Both the position numbers and the translations under genes were made by a program. This document shows positions 52,196-62,975 of a stretch of 64,000 nucleotides of DNA, piece by piece (positions within the stretch are counted from its first letter, which is position 1; the number at the start of each line of letters is the position of its first letter). The notes below the pieces were generated by a model. It searched no databases. It was given only the letters and a program-made list of their open reading frames with translations, and was not told the origin of the DNA. The DNA lies in the NCBI RefSeq assembly GCF_000213255.1, contig NC_015520.1, forward strand, positions 702,001 through 766,000. The letters run 5' to 3'. This stretch comes from Mahella australiensis 50-1 BON. GTDB taxonomy: Bacteria > Bacillota > Clostridia > Mahellales > Mahellaceae.

Positions 52196-52770
52196 TGGAA
52201 CTGGAATATATAGAGCAAAAGCTCAAAGAGATGTTAACGCCTTGCAGGTTTGAGCATTCATTGGGCGTACGTGAGGCTGCTGTACACCTGGCAAATATAT
52301 ATGCAGCGGATCGCGATAAAGCTGCTTTGGCCGGATTGGTACATGATTGTGCTAAAGATTTGAATTATCAGCAAATGAAGGCATTGATGATAAAATATGA
52401 TATGGAGTTGGATGATGTGAGCAGCCATGAACCAGCGCTTATACATGGGCCGCTCGGAGCGCACATAGCGCACGATATGTTTGATATAAATGATGAAGAG
52501 GTATTGAACGCTATACGTTATCATACCACAGGCAGGCCGGGTATGGGGTTACTGGAGCAAATAGTTTACCTTGCTGATTATATAGAACCCAATCGGGATT
52601 TCCCTGGTGTGAATGAGCTGCGCGAGATTTCCGAGCGGGATTTAGACCAGGCATTACTTATGGCGTTCGATAATACTATAATGCGCGTTATATCTCGTAA
52701 GCGCTTATTGCATCCGAATACGATATTTGCTAGAAACGATTTTATAATGCATTTGAGTTCAAAGGAGTGA
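52192..52770 (+). CDS. yqeK: HD-domain hydrolase YqeK (Ap4A hydrolase, symmetrical)
   Basis: The 192-residue protein has the HD-domain metal ligands: the His in [25 protein letters not shown], the His in [12 protein letters not shown] and YHTTGRPG followed by [12 protein letters not shown]. YqeK enzymes split diadenosine tetraphosphate into two ADP. It follows nadD in the conserved nadD-yqeK order; rsfS, usually next, is missing and lepA follows instead. ATG at 52192 or 52195 are both possible. Confidence 0.92.
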   Translation: MMELEYIEQKLKEMLTPCRFEHSLGVREAAVHLANIYAADRDKAALAGLVHDCAKDLNYQQMKALMIKYDMELDDVSSHEPALIHGPLGAHIAHDMFDINDEEVLNAIRYHTTGRPGMGLLEQIVYLADYIEPNRDFPGVNELREISERDLDQALLMAFDNTIMRVISRKRLLHPNTIFARNDFIMHLSSKE

Positions 52771-52777
52771 CCTAGAT

Positions 52778-54574
52778 ATAGATAAAAGATTTATAAGGAA
52801 TTTCTGCATAATAGCCCATATAGATCATGGCAAGTCCACGCTGGCCGATCGGTTGATAGAAAGAACCGGGGCGGTGGCCCAGCGCGATATGCAGGCTCAG
52901 CTACTGGATACAATGGAAATAGAACGCGAGCGCGGCATAACTATAAAAGCCCAGGCCGTACGGCTGGCGTATAGAGCAAAGGACGGCAATATTTATCAGC
53001 TTAATCTTATAGATACGCCGGGGCATGTAGACTTCACATATGAGGTATCCCGCAGCCTTGCAGCATGCGAAGGGGCTGTATTGGTGGTTGATGCTACGCA
53101 GGGCATAGAAGCTCAGACATTAGCCAATGTATATCTGGCAATGGAACATGACCTTGAGATAATACCGGTTATAAATAAGATAGACCTACCCAGCGCTGAT
53201 CCGGATATGGTGCGCCGTGAGATAGAAGAAGTCCTTGGGCTGGATGCCGCGGATGCGCCGCTCATATCGGCAAAGATGGGCACAGGCATAGAAGAGGTGT
53301 TGGAGCAGATAGTGCAGCGCATACCGCCGCCTACGGGGAATGAGAGCGCACCGCTGAAGGCTCTTATATTCGATTCGTATTATGACCCTTATAAAGGTGC
53401 TGTGGCTTATGTAAGGGTGAAGGATGGTTATATACAGCCCGGCATGACCATAAAGATGATGTCGTCTGGTATGACGTTCGATGTTACTGAGGTGGGTGTA
53501 TTTGCTCCGCGCCTGCAGCCCATCGAGCGCTTATCTGTGGGTGAGGTAGGTTATGTAGCAGCTAGCATGAAAGATGTTAGAGATACGCGCGTTGGAGATA
53601 CTATAACCGATGCGGACCATCCTGCTGACAAACCATTGCCCGGCTATAAGAAGGTTACGCCTATGGTATATTGCGGTATATATCCTGCCGATGGCGCGCA
53701 TTACGAGGACCTTCGCGATGCGCTGGAAAAACTTCAGTTAAATGATGCTGCCTTGGTGTTTGAACCGGAAAATTCAGCGGCGTTGGGTTTTGGTTTCAGG
53801 TGCGGCTTTTTGGGTCTGTTGCATATGGAGATAGTACAAGAGCGGCTGGAGCGCGAGTATGATATGGACTTGGTTACCACGGCTCCCAGCGTCATATACA
53901 GGATTGTAAAGACTGATGGGAGCGAGATGATGCTGGATAATCCCACCAATATGCCGCCTACAACCGAAATCGATCACATAGAAGAACCTGTAGTGGAAGC
54001 GCAGATAATGACGCCGTCGGATTATGTGGGCGCTATTATGGAACTATGTCAGGAACGGCGCGGCGTATTTAAGGATATGTCATATTTAGATGAAAAGAGA
54101 GTGATGCTCAGATACGAACTTCCGCTTAACGAGATCATATTCAATTTCTTCGACGCATTGAAATCAAGGACCAGAGGATATGCGTCGCTGGATTATGAGC
54201 TCAAGGGTTATAAAGAAGCTGATCTTGTGAAGCTCGATATATTGCTGAACGGCGAAGTGGTCGACGCTTTGTCCACCATTGTCCATCGAGATAAAGCGTA
54301 TGCAAGAGGAAGGGCGATAGCCGAAAAGCTCAAGGAGGTTATACCGCGCCAGCTTTTTGAGATACCCATACAGGCGGCTATAGGTCAAAAGATCATTGCC
54401 CGGGAAACGGTCAGCGCATTGCGCAAAGACGTGTTGGCCAAATGCTACGGCGGCGATGTTACGAGGAAGCGCAAGCTGTTGGAAAAACAGAAAGAGGGCA
54501 AGAAACGTATGCGCCAGGTGGGATCGGTTGAATTACCTCAGGAGGCCTTTATGGCTGTATTGAAGGTGGATTGA
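52778..54574 (+). CDS. lepA: Elongation factor 4 (LepA), apparent ATA start
   Basis: LepA is a translational GTPase that back-translocates or helps ribosome assembly. The G1 motif [15 protein letters not shown]3 DTPGHVDF and G4 NKIDLPSA are present, followed by EF-G-like domains and the LepA C-terminus ([20 protein letters not shown]). The frame upstream of the first ATG (52853) is clearly coding ([17 protein letters not shown]), yet it has no ATG, GTG or TTG. The in-frame stop is upstream of 52770, and the only well-placed codon is ATA at 52778, 10 bases after AAAGGAG. From there the protein has 598 residues, the normal length. A start at 52853 would remove the P-loop. Confidence 0.88.
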   Translation: MDKRFIRNFCIIAHIDHGKSTLADRLIERTGAVAQRDMQAQLLDTMEIERERGITIKAQAVRLAYRAKDGNIYQLNLIDTPGHVDFTYEVSRSLAACEGAVLVVDATQGIEAQTLANVYLAMEHDLEIIPVINKIDLPSADPDMVRREIEEVLGLDAADAPLISAKMGTGIEEVLEQIVQRIPPPTGNESAPLKALIFDSYYDPYKGAVAYVRVKDGYIQPGMTIKMMSSGMTFDVTEVGVFAPRLQPIERLSVGEVGYVAASMKDVRDTRVGDTITDADHPADKPLPGYKKVTPMVYCGIYPADGAHYEDLRDALEKLQLNDAALVFEPENSAALGFGFRCGFLGLLHMEIVQERLEREYDMDLVTTAPSVIYRIVKTDGSEMMLDNPTNMPPTTEIDHIEEPVVEAQIMTPSDYVGAIMELCQERRGVFKDMSYLDEKRVMLRYELPLNEIIFNFFDALKSRTRGYASLDYELKGYKEADLVKLDILLNGEVVDALSTIVHRDKAYARGRAIAEKLKEVIPRQLFEIPIQAAIGQKIIARETVSALRKDVLAKCYGGDVTRKRKLLEKQKEGKKRMRQVGSVELPQEAFMAVLKVD

Positions 54575-55714
54575 TTGGCTGACTCGATAGGATTATATAT
54601 CCATGTACCGTTTTGTGCTAAGAAATGCTTATATTGCGACTTTACATCATACGCGGGTGTATTGGATAAACAATACGTGTACAAGGACGCGATAATAAAG
54701 GAAATGGGTATGCGCGCCAATATAATCGGTAATAAACATATATCCACCCTATTTATAGGCGGTGGCACACCTAGCATAGTCGATACGACTGTTATAAATG
54801 CGATAATAGATGAGGTGTATAAAAACTTTCATGTAGATCAAAATGCCGAGGTGACCATCGAGATAAACCCCGGTACAGTGAGTGTTAAAAATCTGACGGA
54901 TTATAAGTCTATAGGAATCAATCGCCTTAGCATAGGTCTTCAAGCGTGGCAAGACGAGCTATTAAAGGCTATAGGGCGTATTCACACATCCGCTGAATTC
55001 GTGAATTCCTATAATGAAGCAAGGGAAGTCGGATTCGATAATATCAATGTGGATCTCATGTTCGGTTTGCCGCAGCAAACCATAGGCCAATGGATACGTA
55101 CATTGCAAGCTGTGGTATCGCTGGGTCCTGAACATATTTCGTGCTATGACCTTCAGATAGAGGAAGGTACGCCGATGCATAAAATGGTGGTCGGCGGCGA
55201 TATAAAGCCACTGGATGAGAATACCGACAGGCTTATGTATAAAACGGCTACCGCGTTATTGCGGAGTGAAGGTTATGAACGTTATGAGGTTTCTAATTTT
55301 GCAAAACCAGGTTTCAGATGCAGGCACAACCTGAATTATTGGCACAATGGCCCTTATGTTGGTCTTGGTTGCGCTGCCCATTCACATTTAGACCATATAA
55401 GATGGGCCAATGTGTCCGGCTTGCAATCATATATAGATACCATATTGGACGATAATATTCCTATAGCTTTTGAAGAATATATAGATCGTGATACTGAAAT
55501 GTTTGAAACGATGATGCTGGGGCTTAGGACGAGTGAAGGAGTTGATAAGAAGCTCTTTGAAGAGCGGTTTGGAATACGGTTGTATCAGCGATATGGTCAT
55601 GTTATAGATAAATTGTCTGCCATGGGGTTGATGCACAATGATGAAAGCGCTGTAAAGGTTAGCGATAAAGGTGTGGACGTGCTGAACAGCGTGCTGGTGG
55701 AATTTTTGCCATAG
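54575..55714 (+). CDS. hemW: Heme chaperone / radical SAM protein HemW
   Basis: The 379-residue radical SAM protein starts with TTG directly after the lepA stop. The cluster motif is PFCAKKCLYCDF, followed by FIGGGTPSIV, and the HemW marker RHNLNYWHNGPYVGLGCAAH. HemW-type proteins were formerly called oxygen-independent coproporphyrinogen oxidase; they lack the extra Cys of HemN and are thought to carry heme. The lepA-hemW-hrcA order is common in Firmicutes. Confidence 0.92.
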   Translation: MADSIGLYIHVPFCAKKCLYCDFTSYAGVLDKQYVYKDAIIKEMGMRANIIGNKHISTLFIGGGTPSIVDTTVINAIIDEVYKNFHVDQNAEVTIEINPGTVSVKNLTDYKSIGINRLSIGLQAWQDELLKAIGRIHTSAEFVNSYNEAREVGFDNINVDLMFGLPQQTIGQWIRTLQAVVSLGPEHISCYDLQIEEGTPMHKMVVGGDIKPLDENTDRLMYKTATALLRSEGYERYEVSNFAKPGFRCRHNLNYWHNGPYVGLGCAAHSHLDHIRWANVSGLQSYIDTILDDNIPIAFEEYIDRDTEMFETMMLGLRTSEGVDKKLFEERFGIRLYQRYGHVIDKLSAMGLMHNDESAVKVSDKGVDVLNSVLVEFLP

Positions 55715-55757
55715 AATATTGACAAAAATTTTAGGAAGTGTTATCTTTATTTATAGA

Positions 55758-55784
55758 TTAGCACTCTATTGCGGTGAGTGCTAA
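55758..55784 (+). promoter_or_regulatory. CIRCE operator of the dnaK operon
   Basis: An exact CIRCE element: TTAGCACTC-N9-GAGTGCTAA. TTGACA at 55719-55724 and a weak TATCTT at 55742-55747 form the promoter just upstream. HrcA binds CIRCE to repress hrcA-grpE-dnaK-dnaJ at normal temperature. Confidence 0.96.
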
Positions 55785-55826
55785 TGATCAGCAGTATTTT
55801 GTATTTTGGCAAATGGGGGAGTGAAA

Positions 55827-56858
55827 ATGGAATTAAATGAGCGCAAATTGATGATTTTGCAGGCTATAGTGGAAGATTATATTATGACCGGGGAGCCTGT
55901 TGGTTCACGCACCATTGCCAGAAAGCATGGCTTAGGCTTGAGCTCGGCTACTATACGTAACGAAATGTCGGATTTGGAGGAAATGGGATACTTGGAGCAG
56001 CCGCATACATCGGCCGGAAGGGTACCATCCGATAAAGGCTATAGATTTTATGTGGATCGCTTGATGCGTGCCAGGGCGCTTTCCAAAGCCGAGATCGAGA
56101 GCATAAAATCGCGTTATAATCAGCGCTTAGGCGCTGTAGAACAAATAATTATGGAGACAGCCAGGATATTGGCTGATAATACCAACTATACGTCGCTTGT
56201 GTTGGCGCCAAGGCTTAACTGCGTCAGAATAAAGCACGTAGAATTGGTACCTATAAGCGCTAATGTGGCTCTTATAGTTATAGTTACTACTGCCGGTATA
56301 GTAAAAGACAGCTTTATAGCTATACCCGATGGTGTAGACGATAATATGCTGCACAGGATATCAGCCGCCATATCCGACAGGGTTAATGGCCATATGCCTA
56401 GCGAACTGAGCGCTGACATGCTCGACGATCTGGAAAATGAATTGATGCGCGATAGGCACATGTTTAACATGATACTGGATAGTATCATAAACAGCCTTTT
56501 AGCATCGCAGGAACGTGATTTATATATGGAAGGGACCAATAATATCTTTAATTTTCCCGAATATAACGATTTGATAAAGGCGCGAGCCTTTCTGGATATA
56601 TTGGAGGATAAGAAAGTTCCGATAGAATTATTGGCCGCTACCATGAACAACGATGTGAGCATAATAATAGGCTCAGAGAATGCATATAAGGAACTGCAGG
56701 ATTATAGCGTTATTACAGCTACTTATAGGTTAGGCGATCAGATAATAGGTACTATAGGTGTATTGGGACCCAAACGCATGGAATATTCTCATGCGTTGTC
56801 TACTGTAAGATTTTTGAGGAACAAATTGAGTGAGATCCTCACTAAAATAGGCCAATAG
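55827..56858 (+). CDS. hrcA: Heat-inducible transcription repressor HrcA
   Basis: The 343-residue protein has the HrcA winged-helix N-terminus (MELNERKLMILQAIVEDYIM, GSRTIARKHGLGLSSATIRN, LEQPHTSAGRVPSDKGYRFY) and the C-terminal GAF-like domain ending YSHALSTVRFLRNKLSEIL. It represses its own operon through CIRCE 43 bases upstream. GGGGGAG precedes the ATG at 55827. Confidence 0.96.
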   Translation: MELNERKLMILQAIVEDYIMTGEPVGSRTIARKHGLGLSSATIRNEMSDLEEMGYLEQPHTSAGRVPSDKGYRFYVDRLMRARALSKAEIESIKSRYNQRLGAVEQIIMETARILADNTNYTSLVLAPRLNCVRIKHVELVPISANVALIVIVTTAGIVKDSFIAIPDGVDDNMLHRISAAISDRVNGHMPSELSADMLDDLENELMRDRHMFNMILDSIINSLLASQERDLYMEGTNNIFNFPEYNDLIKARAFLDILEDKKVPIELLAATMNNDVSIIIGSENAYKELQDYSVITATYRLGDQIIGTIGVLGPKRMEYSHALSTVRFLRNKLSEILTKIGQ

Positions 56859-56874
56859 GAAGGAGCAGATATTT

Positions 56875-57465
56875 ATGAGCGATGAGTTTGAAACCAATAA
56901 GCAGTGTTGCGATGCAGATGATGAATGCTGTAAAGTTGATGAAATAATTATGGAAAGCGGCGAGGTTGCCGATGATGCTGCCAAGCAGCTAAAAGAGGAA
57001 ATAGCTTTGCTAAAGCAGCAGGTCGAGTCGAATTCGAAACAAGCCGATGAGTATAAAGATTTACTGCAGAGGGTGCAAGCTGATTTTGATAACTATCGCA
57101 GGCGTAATGCCAGCGCCGTGCAGGACGCTTATAAAAATGGTATGCTGGACGCTGTGAAACAATTTCTACCAGTATTGGATAATCTCGAAAGAGCGGTAGA
57201 AGCGTCTGAATCGTCACAGGATTTCAAAGCACTGGCTGATGGCATCGACATGGTGGTAAAACAATTCCATGATGTCATGAATAAAATGGGCATAGAAGAG
57301 ATAGAGGCGCTGGGCAAGCCGTTTGACCCAAATCTCCATGATGCAGTTATGTCGGTGGATAAAAATGGTGATCAAGATTCAAATACTGTAGTGGAGGTTT
57401 TTCAGAAGGGTTATAAAGTGGAAGATAAAGTATTAAGGCATAGTTTGGTTAAAGTTACAAACTGA
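56875..57465 (+). CDS. grpE: Nucleotide exchange factor GrpE
   Basis: GrpE releases ADP from DnaK. The 196-residue protein has an acidic N-terminus, a long coiled coil (KEEIALLKQQVESNSKQADE) and the family motif VQADFDNYRRRNASAVQDAY, ending in GYKVEDKVLRHSLVKVTN. It lies 16 bases after hrcA with AAGGAGCAG upstream. Confidence 0.95.
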   Translation: MSDEFETNKQCCDADDECCKVDEIIMESGEVADDAAKQLKEEIALLKQQVESNSKQADEYKDLLQRVQADFDNYRRRNASAVQDAYKNGMLDAVKQFLPVLDNLERAVEASESSQDFKALADGIDMVVKQFHDVMNKMGIEEIEALGKPFDPNLHDAVMSVDKNGDQDSNTVVEVFQKGYKVEDKVLRHSLVKVTN

Positions 57466-57513
57466 TTTTATGTAAATATATTATATTGAACATGATGAGG
57501 AGGATATAAAAAT

Positions 57514-59322
57514 ATGGCAAAGATTATAGGTATAGATTTGGGGACTACGTTTTCGTGCGTAGCCGTTTTAGAAGGCGGGGAACCTGTAGTCATACCGAAT
57601 TCTGAAGGTACAAGGACCACGCCTTCTGTAGTGGCATTTACAAAAGAAGGAGAGCGTCTGGTAGGATGGCCTGCCAAACGCCAGGCTGTTATCAACCCAG
57701 AACGCACTATAATGTCCATAAAGAGGGATATGGGCACCAATCGTCGGATTAAGATAGACGATAAGGAGTATACGCCGCAGGAAATATCGGCTATGATACT
57801 TCAGAAATTAAAACAGGATGCTGAAAGCTATCTTGGAGAGCCTGTGACACAGGCTGTCATAACGGTGCCTGCATATTTTTCCGACAGTCAGAGACAGGCC
57901 ACGAAGGATGCCGGCAAGATAGCCGGATTAGAGGTTCTGAGGATTATAAATGAGCCTACGGCCGCAGCGCTGGCTTACGGCTTGGATAAAGAAGGCACGC
58001 AGAAGATACTGGTATACGATTTGGGCGGCGGTACTTTCGATGTATCTATTCTGGAAATAGGCGATGGCGTATTCGAAGTGCTGGCTACCAGCGGCAACAA
58101 CCGTTTGGGCGGCGACGACTTCGATCAGCGCATCGTGGATTACCTCGCCGATCAATTTAAAAAGGAAACCGGCATAGATTTGCACTCCGATAAAATGGCT
58201 ATGCAGCGTTTGAAGGATGCTGCCGAGAAGGCCAAGATAGAGTTGTCCAGTGCTATGAGCACCAATATAAGCTTGCCGTTTATTACTGCCGATGCGAACG
58301 GGCCGAGGCATTTGGATACAGTGCTCACGCGGGCTAAGTTTGAAGAATTGATATCTGATCTCATAGATAAGACAAAGCAACCAGTACATCAGGCGTTAAA
58401 GGATGCCAATCTTACGCCGGATAAAGTAGATAAGGTCATACTGGTAGGCGGCTCTACGCGAGTACCAATAGTACAGCAGACTGTAAAACAGATAATGGGC
58501 AAAGACCCGTATAAAGGCATAAATCCGGATGAATGCGTGGCTATAGGTGCTGCCATACAGGCCGGTGTACTGGGAGGCGAGGTAAAGGACGTTCTTTTGC
58601 TGGATGTAACGCCGTTGTCGCTCGGTATAGAGACATTGGGCGGCGTATTCACCAAAATAATCGAGCGCAATACTACCATACCTACCAAAAAGAGCCAGAT
58701 ATTCAGCACTGCTGCTGATGGGCAGACCAGCGTCGAGATACACGTGCTGCAAGGCGAACGGCCTATGGCGGCCGACAATAAGACGCTGGGCAGGTTTACG
58801 CTGTCCGGTATACCGCCGGCACCCAGAGGCGTACCTCAAATAGAGGTAACGTTTGACATAGATGCCAATGGTATAGTTCATGTGTCGGCGAAAGATAAAG
58901 GAACGGGTAAAGAGCAGGCCATCACCATAACGGCGACGACCAATCTGTCCGATGAAGAGATAGATAAAGCGGTTAAAGAAGCCGAGCGTTTCGCCGAGGA
59001 AGATAGAAAGCGTAAGGAGCTTATCGAGGCCAGAAATAATGCCGAGTCTATAATATATCAAACTGAAAAAACCATGAATGAAATGGGAGACAAGATACCT
59101 GAGGCCGATAAGAAACGGCTACAGGATGAGCTTGATAACCTTAAAAAGGTCAAAGATGCCGATGATGCCGATACTATAAAAAACGCTATAGAAAAAGTAA
59201 CTCAGATAAGCTACGAGGTATTCGGTAAGATATATCAAAGCGCCGGAGGAGATAGTACGTCGGACAATTCGGATAATACAGGTGGCGATGATAATATCCA
59301 TACCGATTACGATGTGCACTAA
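57514..59322 (+). CDS. dnaK: Molecular chaperone DnaK (Hsp70)
   Basis: The 602-residue Hsp70 begins [20 protein letters not shown], and contains [34 protein letters not shown] and [11 protein letters not shown] in the ATPase domain, then the substrate domain from about residue 380 ([18 protein letters not shown]). It lacks the N-terminal loop found in Gram-negative DnaK, as in other Gram-positives. AGGAGGAT precedes the ATG. A dispersed repeat separates it from dnaJ. Confidence 0.97.
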   Translation: MAKIIGIDLGTTFSCVAVLEGGEPVVIPNSEGTRTTPSVVAFTKEGERLVGWPAKRQAVINPERTIMSIKRDMGTNRRIKIDDKEYTPQEISAMILQKLKQDAESYLGEPVTQAVITVPAYFSDSQRQATKDAGKIAGLEVLRIINEPTAAALAYGLDKEGTQKILVYDLGGGTFDVSILEIGDGVFEVLATSGNNRLGGDDFDQRIVDYLADQFKKETGIDLHSDKMAMQRLKDAAEKAKIELSSAMSTNISLPFITADANGPRHLDTVLTRAKFEELISDLIDKTKQPVHQALKDANLTPDKVDKVILVGGSTRVPIVQQTVKQIMGKDPYKGINPDECVAIGAAIQAGVLGGEVKDVLLLDVTPLSLGIETLGGVFTKIIERNTTIPTKKSQIFSTAADGQTSVEIHVLQGERPMAADNKTLGRFTLSGIPPAPRGVPQIEVTFDIDANGIVHVSAKDKGTGKEQAITITATTNLSDEEIDKAVKEAERFAEEDRKRKELIEARNNAESIIYQTEKTMNEMGDKIPEADKKRLQDELDNLKKVKDADDADTIKNAIEKVTQISYEVFGKIYQSAGGDSTSDNSDNTGGDDNIHTDYDVH

Positions 59323-59420
59323 ACCGTATGTAGCTGAGCAGTGACTGCATAATATACAGAACGCATCGTGATAGCAATGGCTTATGTCATTGCGTAGCGA
59401 GGCATCCTTGTGCAGCGAAA

Positions 59421-59525
59421 GGCTATACATATATGCTGAGCGGGCTTTTGAAGCGTAGAACCACAGCAATCTTTGATTGCGTAGTGATTCAGCTTCACAG
59501 CCGTAGCGAGGCATATATGTTAGCC
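59421..59525. repeat. Dispersed repeat copy C, inside the dnaK-dnaJ spacer
   Basis: GGCTATACATATATGC (59421-59436) and GCATATATGTTAGCC (59511-59525) form inner inverted repeats around a 74-base core almost identical to that of copy B and in the same orientation as B. The hairpin core CCACAGCAATC/GATTGCGTAGTG is preserved. The outer flanks differ from copies A and B: on the left there is GCAATGGCTTATGTCATTGC and a GCGAGGCATCCTTGTGCAGCG segment. The element would be transcribed as part of the chaperone operon. Confidence 0.82.
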
Positions 59526-59573
59526 TATAATAATACGACTTAACCGGTTTTTAGAAAGGTGGTGAGTCAGGAC

Positions 59574-60713
59574 TTGGCTTCTAAGGATTACTATGAAATA
59601 CTGGGCGTAGATAAGAATGCCACCGATGATGATATAAAGAAAGCCTATAGGAGATTAGCCAAGCAATATCATCCGGATGTAAATAAAGATGATAAAGATG
59701 CTGAGGCTAAATTTAAAGAAATAAATGAAGCTTATGAGGTGTTGAGCGATCCGCAGAAACGTGCCCAATACGATCAATTTGGAACGGCCGACCCAAATGC
59801 CGCAGGTGGATTTGGCGGTTTTGGTGGGTTTGGTGATTTTGGCCAAAGCCCGTTTGGCGATATATTCGATATGTTTTTCGGCGATGGTTTTGGAGGCGGA
59901 AGGCGCGATCGGCGCAACGCACCTCAAAGAGGGGCTGATATACGCTACGATATAGAGCTCACATTTGAGGAAGCGGCTTTTGGCACTAAAAAGGATGTAA
60001 AAATAAATCGCACCGAACCATGTCCCGAATGCGGCGGTAGTGGAGCTAGGAAAGGTACCAGTCCAGAGACGTGTCCGCATTGTCATGGCACAGGGCAGAT
60101 ACAGTTTGCTCAGAACACGGCTTTTGGTCGTTTTGTGACCAGCCGTACCTGTGATAGATGCGGTGGTAAGGGCACTATAATAACCGATCCATGTCCGCAT
60201 TGTCATGGCAGGGGTACGGTTAAACGCCAGCGTACAGTCAACATCAACATACCGGCAGGTATAGACGATGGACAGATACTCACATTGTCCGGAGAAGGTG
60301 AATTGGGTAAGAATGGTGGTAGCCCTGGAGACTTGCTCATAGCTGTCAAGGTAAAGCCACACAAAGTATTTCGGCGTCAAGGCGCTGATGTTTACTGCGA
60401 TATACCAATATCGTTCGTTACCGCTGCATTGGGCGGCGATATCGAGGTATTGACACTAGATGGCAAGATAAAGTATCATATACCCGAAGGCACGCAGCCA
60501 GGGACGCAATTTAAGTTAAAAGGAAAGGGCATACCGTATATACGCGGCTACGGGAGAGGCGATCAATATATAAATGTTATAGTGGATATACCAAAAGGCT
60601 TGACGCAGGAGCAGAAAGATATTTTGCGCCAATTCGAGGCATCATACTATAACAGCGATAGCAGTGAGAAGAAATCGTTTTTCACCAAGGTGAAAGACGC
60701 TTTAGGAGGTTGA
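59574..60713 (+). CDS. dnaJ: Molecular chaperone DnaJ (Hsp40)
   Basis: The 379-residue type I Hsp40 has the J domain ([23 protein letters not shown] in [10 protein letters not shown]), a Gly/Phe-rich region, and four zinc repeats [24 protein letters not shown] and CPHCHGRG. The start is TTG at 59574, 7 bases after AAAGGTGGTGAG; GTG codons at 59559 and 59562 overlap that site. It stimulates DnaK ATPase. Separation from dnaK by a 250-base repeat-bearing spacer is unusual. Confidence 0.95.
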   Translation: MASKDYYEILGVDKNATDDDIKKAYRRLAKQYHPDVNKDDKDAEAKFKEINEAYEVLSDPQKRAQYDQFGTADPNAAGGFGGFGGFGDFGQSPFGDIFDMFFGDGFGGGRRDRRNAPQRGADIRYDIELTFEEAAFGTKKDVKINRTEPCPECGGSGARKGTSPETCPHCHGTGQIQFAQNTAFGRFVTSRTCDRCGGKGTIITDPCPHCHGRGTVKRQRTVNINIPAGIDDGQILTLSGEGELGKNGGSPGDLLIAVKVKPHKVFRRQGADVYCDIPISFVTAALGGDIEVLTLDGKIKYHIPEGTQPGTQFKLKGKGIPYIRGYGRGDQYINVIVDIPKGLTQEQKDILRQFEASYYNSDSSEKKSFFTKVKDALGG

Positions 60714-60717
60714 AATC

Positions 60718-61656
60718 ATGGATTGGGTAGAGGTATCTATAAAGACCGGTGCTGAAACAGTGGAGATAGCTTCAAATATTTTATATGATGCCGGTGCCGG
60801 CGGTGTAGTGATAGAAGATCATAGGGATATAGTGGATTTGCAGCACGGCGATGTTAATTGGGATTATGTCGATGAAGAGCTATTAAAACAAGCTGTGGAA
60901 GATCGCGTGGTCGTGAAAGGATATCTCCCCCATGATACCGACCTTTATAACAAGATCGAGGAGATTCGTGCAAAGGTGGCTGATATGGGCAATTATGGCC
61001 TAGATGCCAAGGATAGTGCAGTGGTGCTGGCCGATGTGCACGATGAGGACTGGGCTAATAATTGGAAACAATACTATAAGCCGACGCGTGTTGGGGTGCA
61101 TATAGTCATAAAACCCACATGGGAGTCATATATGCCGGCGGGCGATGATATAGTGGTAGAATTAGATCCGGGGATGGCTTTTGGCACAGGCACGCATGAG
61201 AGCACAATGTTGTGCTTGGAGTTGTTGGAGAGCCATATGATGGCTGACAGCAGCATTATAGATGTAGGCTGCGGTAGCGGTGTATTATCTATTGCGGCGG
61301 CTAAGCTTGGTGCCAAAAAAGTGTTGGCGCTGGATGTTGATCCTGTGGCCGTTAGGGTAGCCAGTGAGAATGCAAAGCTCAATTGCGTTGAAGATATAGT
61401 AGAGGTCCGGAAAAATGACTTATTGGATGGACTCGATGTGCAGGCCGATATCATAATAGCCAATATAGTTGCCGATGTTATAATAAGGCTTTTGCCTCAA
61501 ATACCACCGCGTCTCAAAAAGCCCGGATTATTCATAGCTTCCGGCATAATAAAAGAGAGAGCTGATGATGTTAAAGCTGCGGTGGAGAGTATGAGATTTA
61601 TTATAGAGGATGTGGCTGATGCCGGCGAGTGGGTGGCTTTTGTATGCCGAAGGTAG
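60718..61656 (+). CDS. prmA: Ribosomal protein L11 methyltransferase
   Basis: PrmA trimethylates ribosomal protein L11. The 312-residue protein has a N-terminal substrate domain (MDWVEVSIKTGAETVEIASN), MAFGTGTHESTMLCLELL and the SAM-binding DVGCGSGVLSIAAAKLGAKK, plus NIVADVIIRLLP. It follows dnaJ by 4 bases, a common gene order, and overlaps mtaB. Confidence 0.95.
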   Translation: MDWVEVSIKTGAETVEIASNILYDAGAGGVVIEDHRDIVDLQHGDVNWDYVDEELLKQAVEDRVVVKGYLPHDTDLYNKIEEIRAKVADMGNYGLDAKDSAVVLADVHDEDWANNWKQYYKPTRVGVHIVIKPTWESYMPAGDDIVVELDPGMAFGTGTHESTMLCLELLESHMMADSSIIDVGCGSGVLSIAAAKLGAKKVLALDVDPVAVRVASENAKLNCVEDIVEVRKNDLLDGLDVQADIIIANIVADVIIRLLPQIPPRLKKPGLFIASGIIKERADDVKAAVESMRFIIEDVADAGEWVAFVCRR

Positions 61657-62975
61657 CCTTTTATACATTAGGATGCAAGGTTAATCAATATGAATCCGAG
61701 GCTATGGTTGGTTTGTTTCGGAAGGCTGGTTATGAGATAGTACCTTTTGAAGAGGACGCTGATGTATATGTCATAAATACATGTACTGTAACAAATATCA
61801 GCGATCGCAAGTCTAGGCAAATGATAAGGCGGGCGGTCAGGCGAAATCCAAATGCCGTTGTGGCGGTGACTGGCTGTTATACGCAACGGGCTGCTGACGA
61901 GGTATCATCTATAGAGGGTGTGGATTTAATAATAGGCACTGATGAGCGCCATAACATAGTGGAGCTTGTTCAAAAAGCGCATGGCGCTGATGGGCCGATA
62001 AATGTTGTAAAAGATATAAGGAATGTTAAATCGTTTGAGGAGATACCTATAGACTCATATGAGGGCAAGACGAGGGCTTTTGTAAAAATAGAGGATGGTT
62101 GTGACAGATATTGCACTTATTGTATCATACCGTATGCAAGGGGACCGGTGAGAAGCCGTGCGCCGCAGGATATAGTCGATGAGGTGAGCAGATTAAGCCA
62201 GTCGGGATTTAAGGAGATAGTGCTGACCGGCATACATGTGGCCTCATATGGCAAGGATATAGGCGGTATAGGACTTATAGACATTATAGAAATGGTGCAT
62301 GGCATAAGCGGAATAGAGCGCATTAGGTTGAGTTCTGTGGAACCCATGCTGCTGGATAATGACTTTATAACCAGAATAAAAGAACTGCCCAAAGTGTGCC
62401 CGCATTTTCATATATCGCTGCAAAGTGGCTGTGACACCGTGCTGCGCCGCATGGGACGGTGCTATACAACCGCCGTGTATAAAGATATAGTGAACAGGCT
62501 TAGGAAGGCTATACCCGATGTGGCTATAACTACCGACGTAATAGTGGGTTTTCCCGGTGAAACCGACGGAGAATTTGAACAAACCCTGGCATTTGTAAAA
62601 GAAATAGCCTTTAGCCAGGTACACGTATTTCCGTATTCGCCTAGAGAAGGTACGCCTGCCGCGAAGCTTAAGGATCAGGTGCCGCCGCATATAAAGGAAC
62701 AAAGGTCGCATATGATGCTGCAGATGGCTCGTGAGTTAAAGATGTCGTTTATGCGGTCGTATATAGGCAGAATTATGCCTGTATTGTTTGAGCATGAGAT
62801 AGAGGATGGGTATTATGAAGGCTTAACGCCAAATTATATACGAGTATTGATGCCTTCCGATATAGATATAAGCGGTCGGATAATAAACGTGCAGTTGAAC
62901 AAAGCAGAGGACGATTATATTGAAGGAGGAGCAGAAGATGGCAGATTGCATATTTTGCAAGATAGTGTCTGGTGA
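61644..62975 (+). CDS. mtaB: tRNA t6A37 methylthiotransferase MtaB
   Basis: MtaB converts t6A37 to ms2t6A37 in tRNA-Lys. The 443-residue protein has the N-terminal UPF0004 domain (YTLGCKVNQYESEAMVGLFR, VTGCYTQRAA), the radical SAM cluster DGCDRYCTYCIIPYARGPVR and a C-terminal TRAM-like region. It starts at 61644, overlapping prmA by 13 bases. The rsmE gene that often lies between prmA and mtaB is absent. Confidence 0.94.
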   Translation: MPKVAFYTLGCKVNQYESEAMVGLFRKAGYEIVPFEEDADVYVINTCTVTNISDRKSRQMIRRAVRRNPNAVVAVTGCYTQRAADEVSSIEGVDLIIGTDERHNIVELVQKAHGADGPINVVKDIRNVKSFEEIPIDSYEGKTRAFVKIEDGCDRYCTYCIIPYARGPVRSRAPQDIVDEVSRLSQSGFKEIVLTGIHVASYGKDIGGIGLIDIIEMVHGISGIERIRLSSVEPMLLDNDFITRIKELPKVCPHFHISLQSGCDTVLRRMGRCYTTAVYKDIVNRLRKAIPDVAITTDVIVGFPGETDGEFEQTLAFVKEIAFSQVHVFPYSPREGTPAAKLKDQVPPHIKEQRSHMMLQMARELKMSFMRSYIGRIMPVLFEHEIEDGYYEGLTPNYIRVLMPSDIDISGRIINVQLNKAEDDYIEGGAEDGRLHILQDSVW

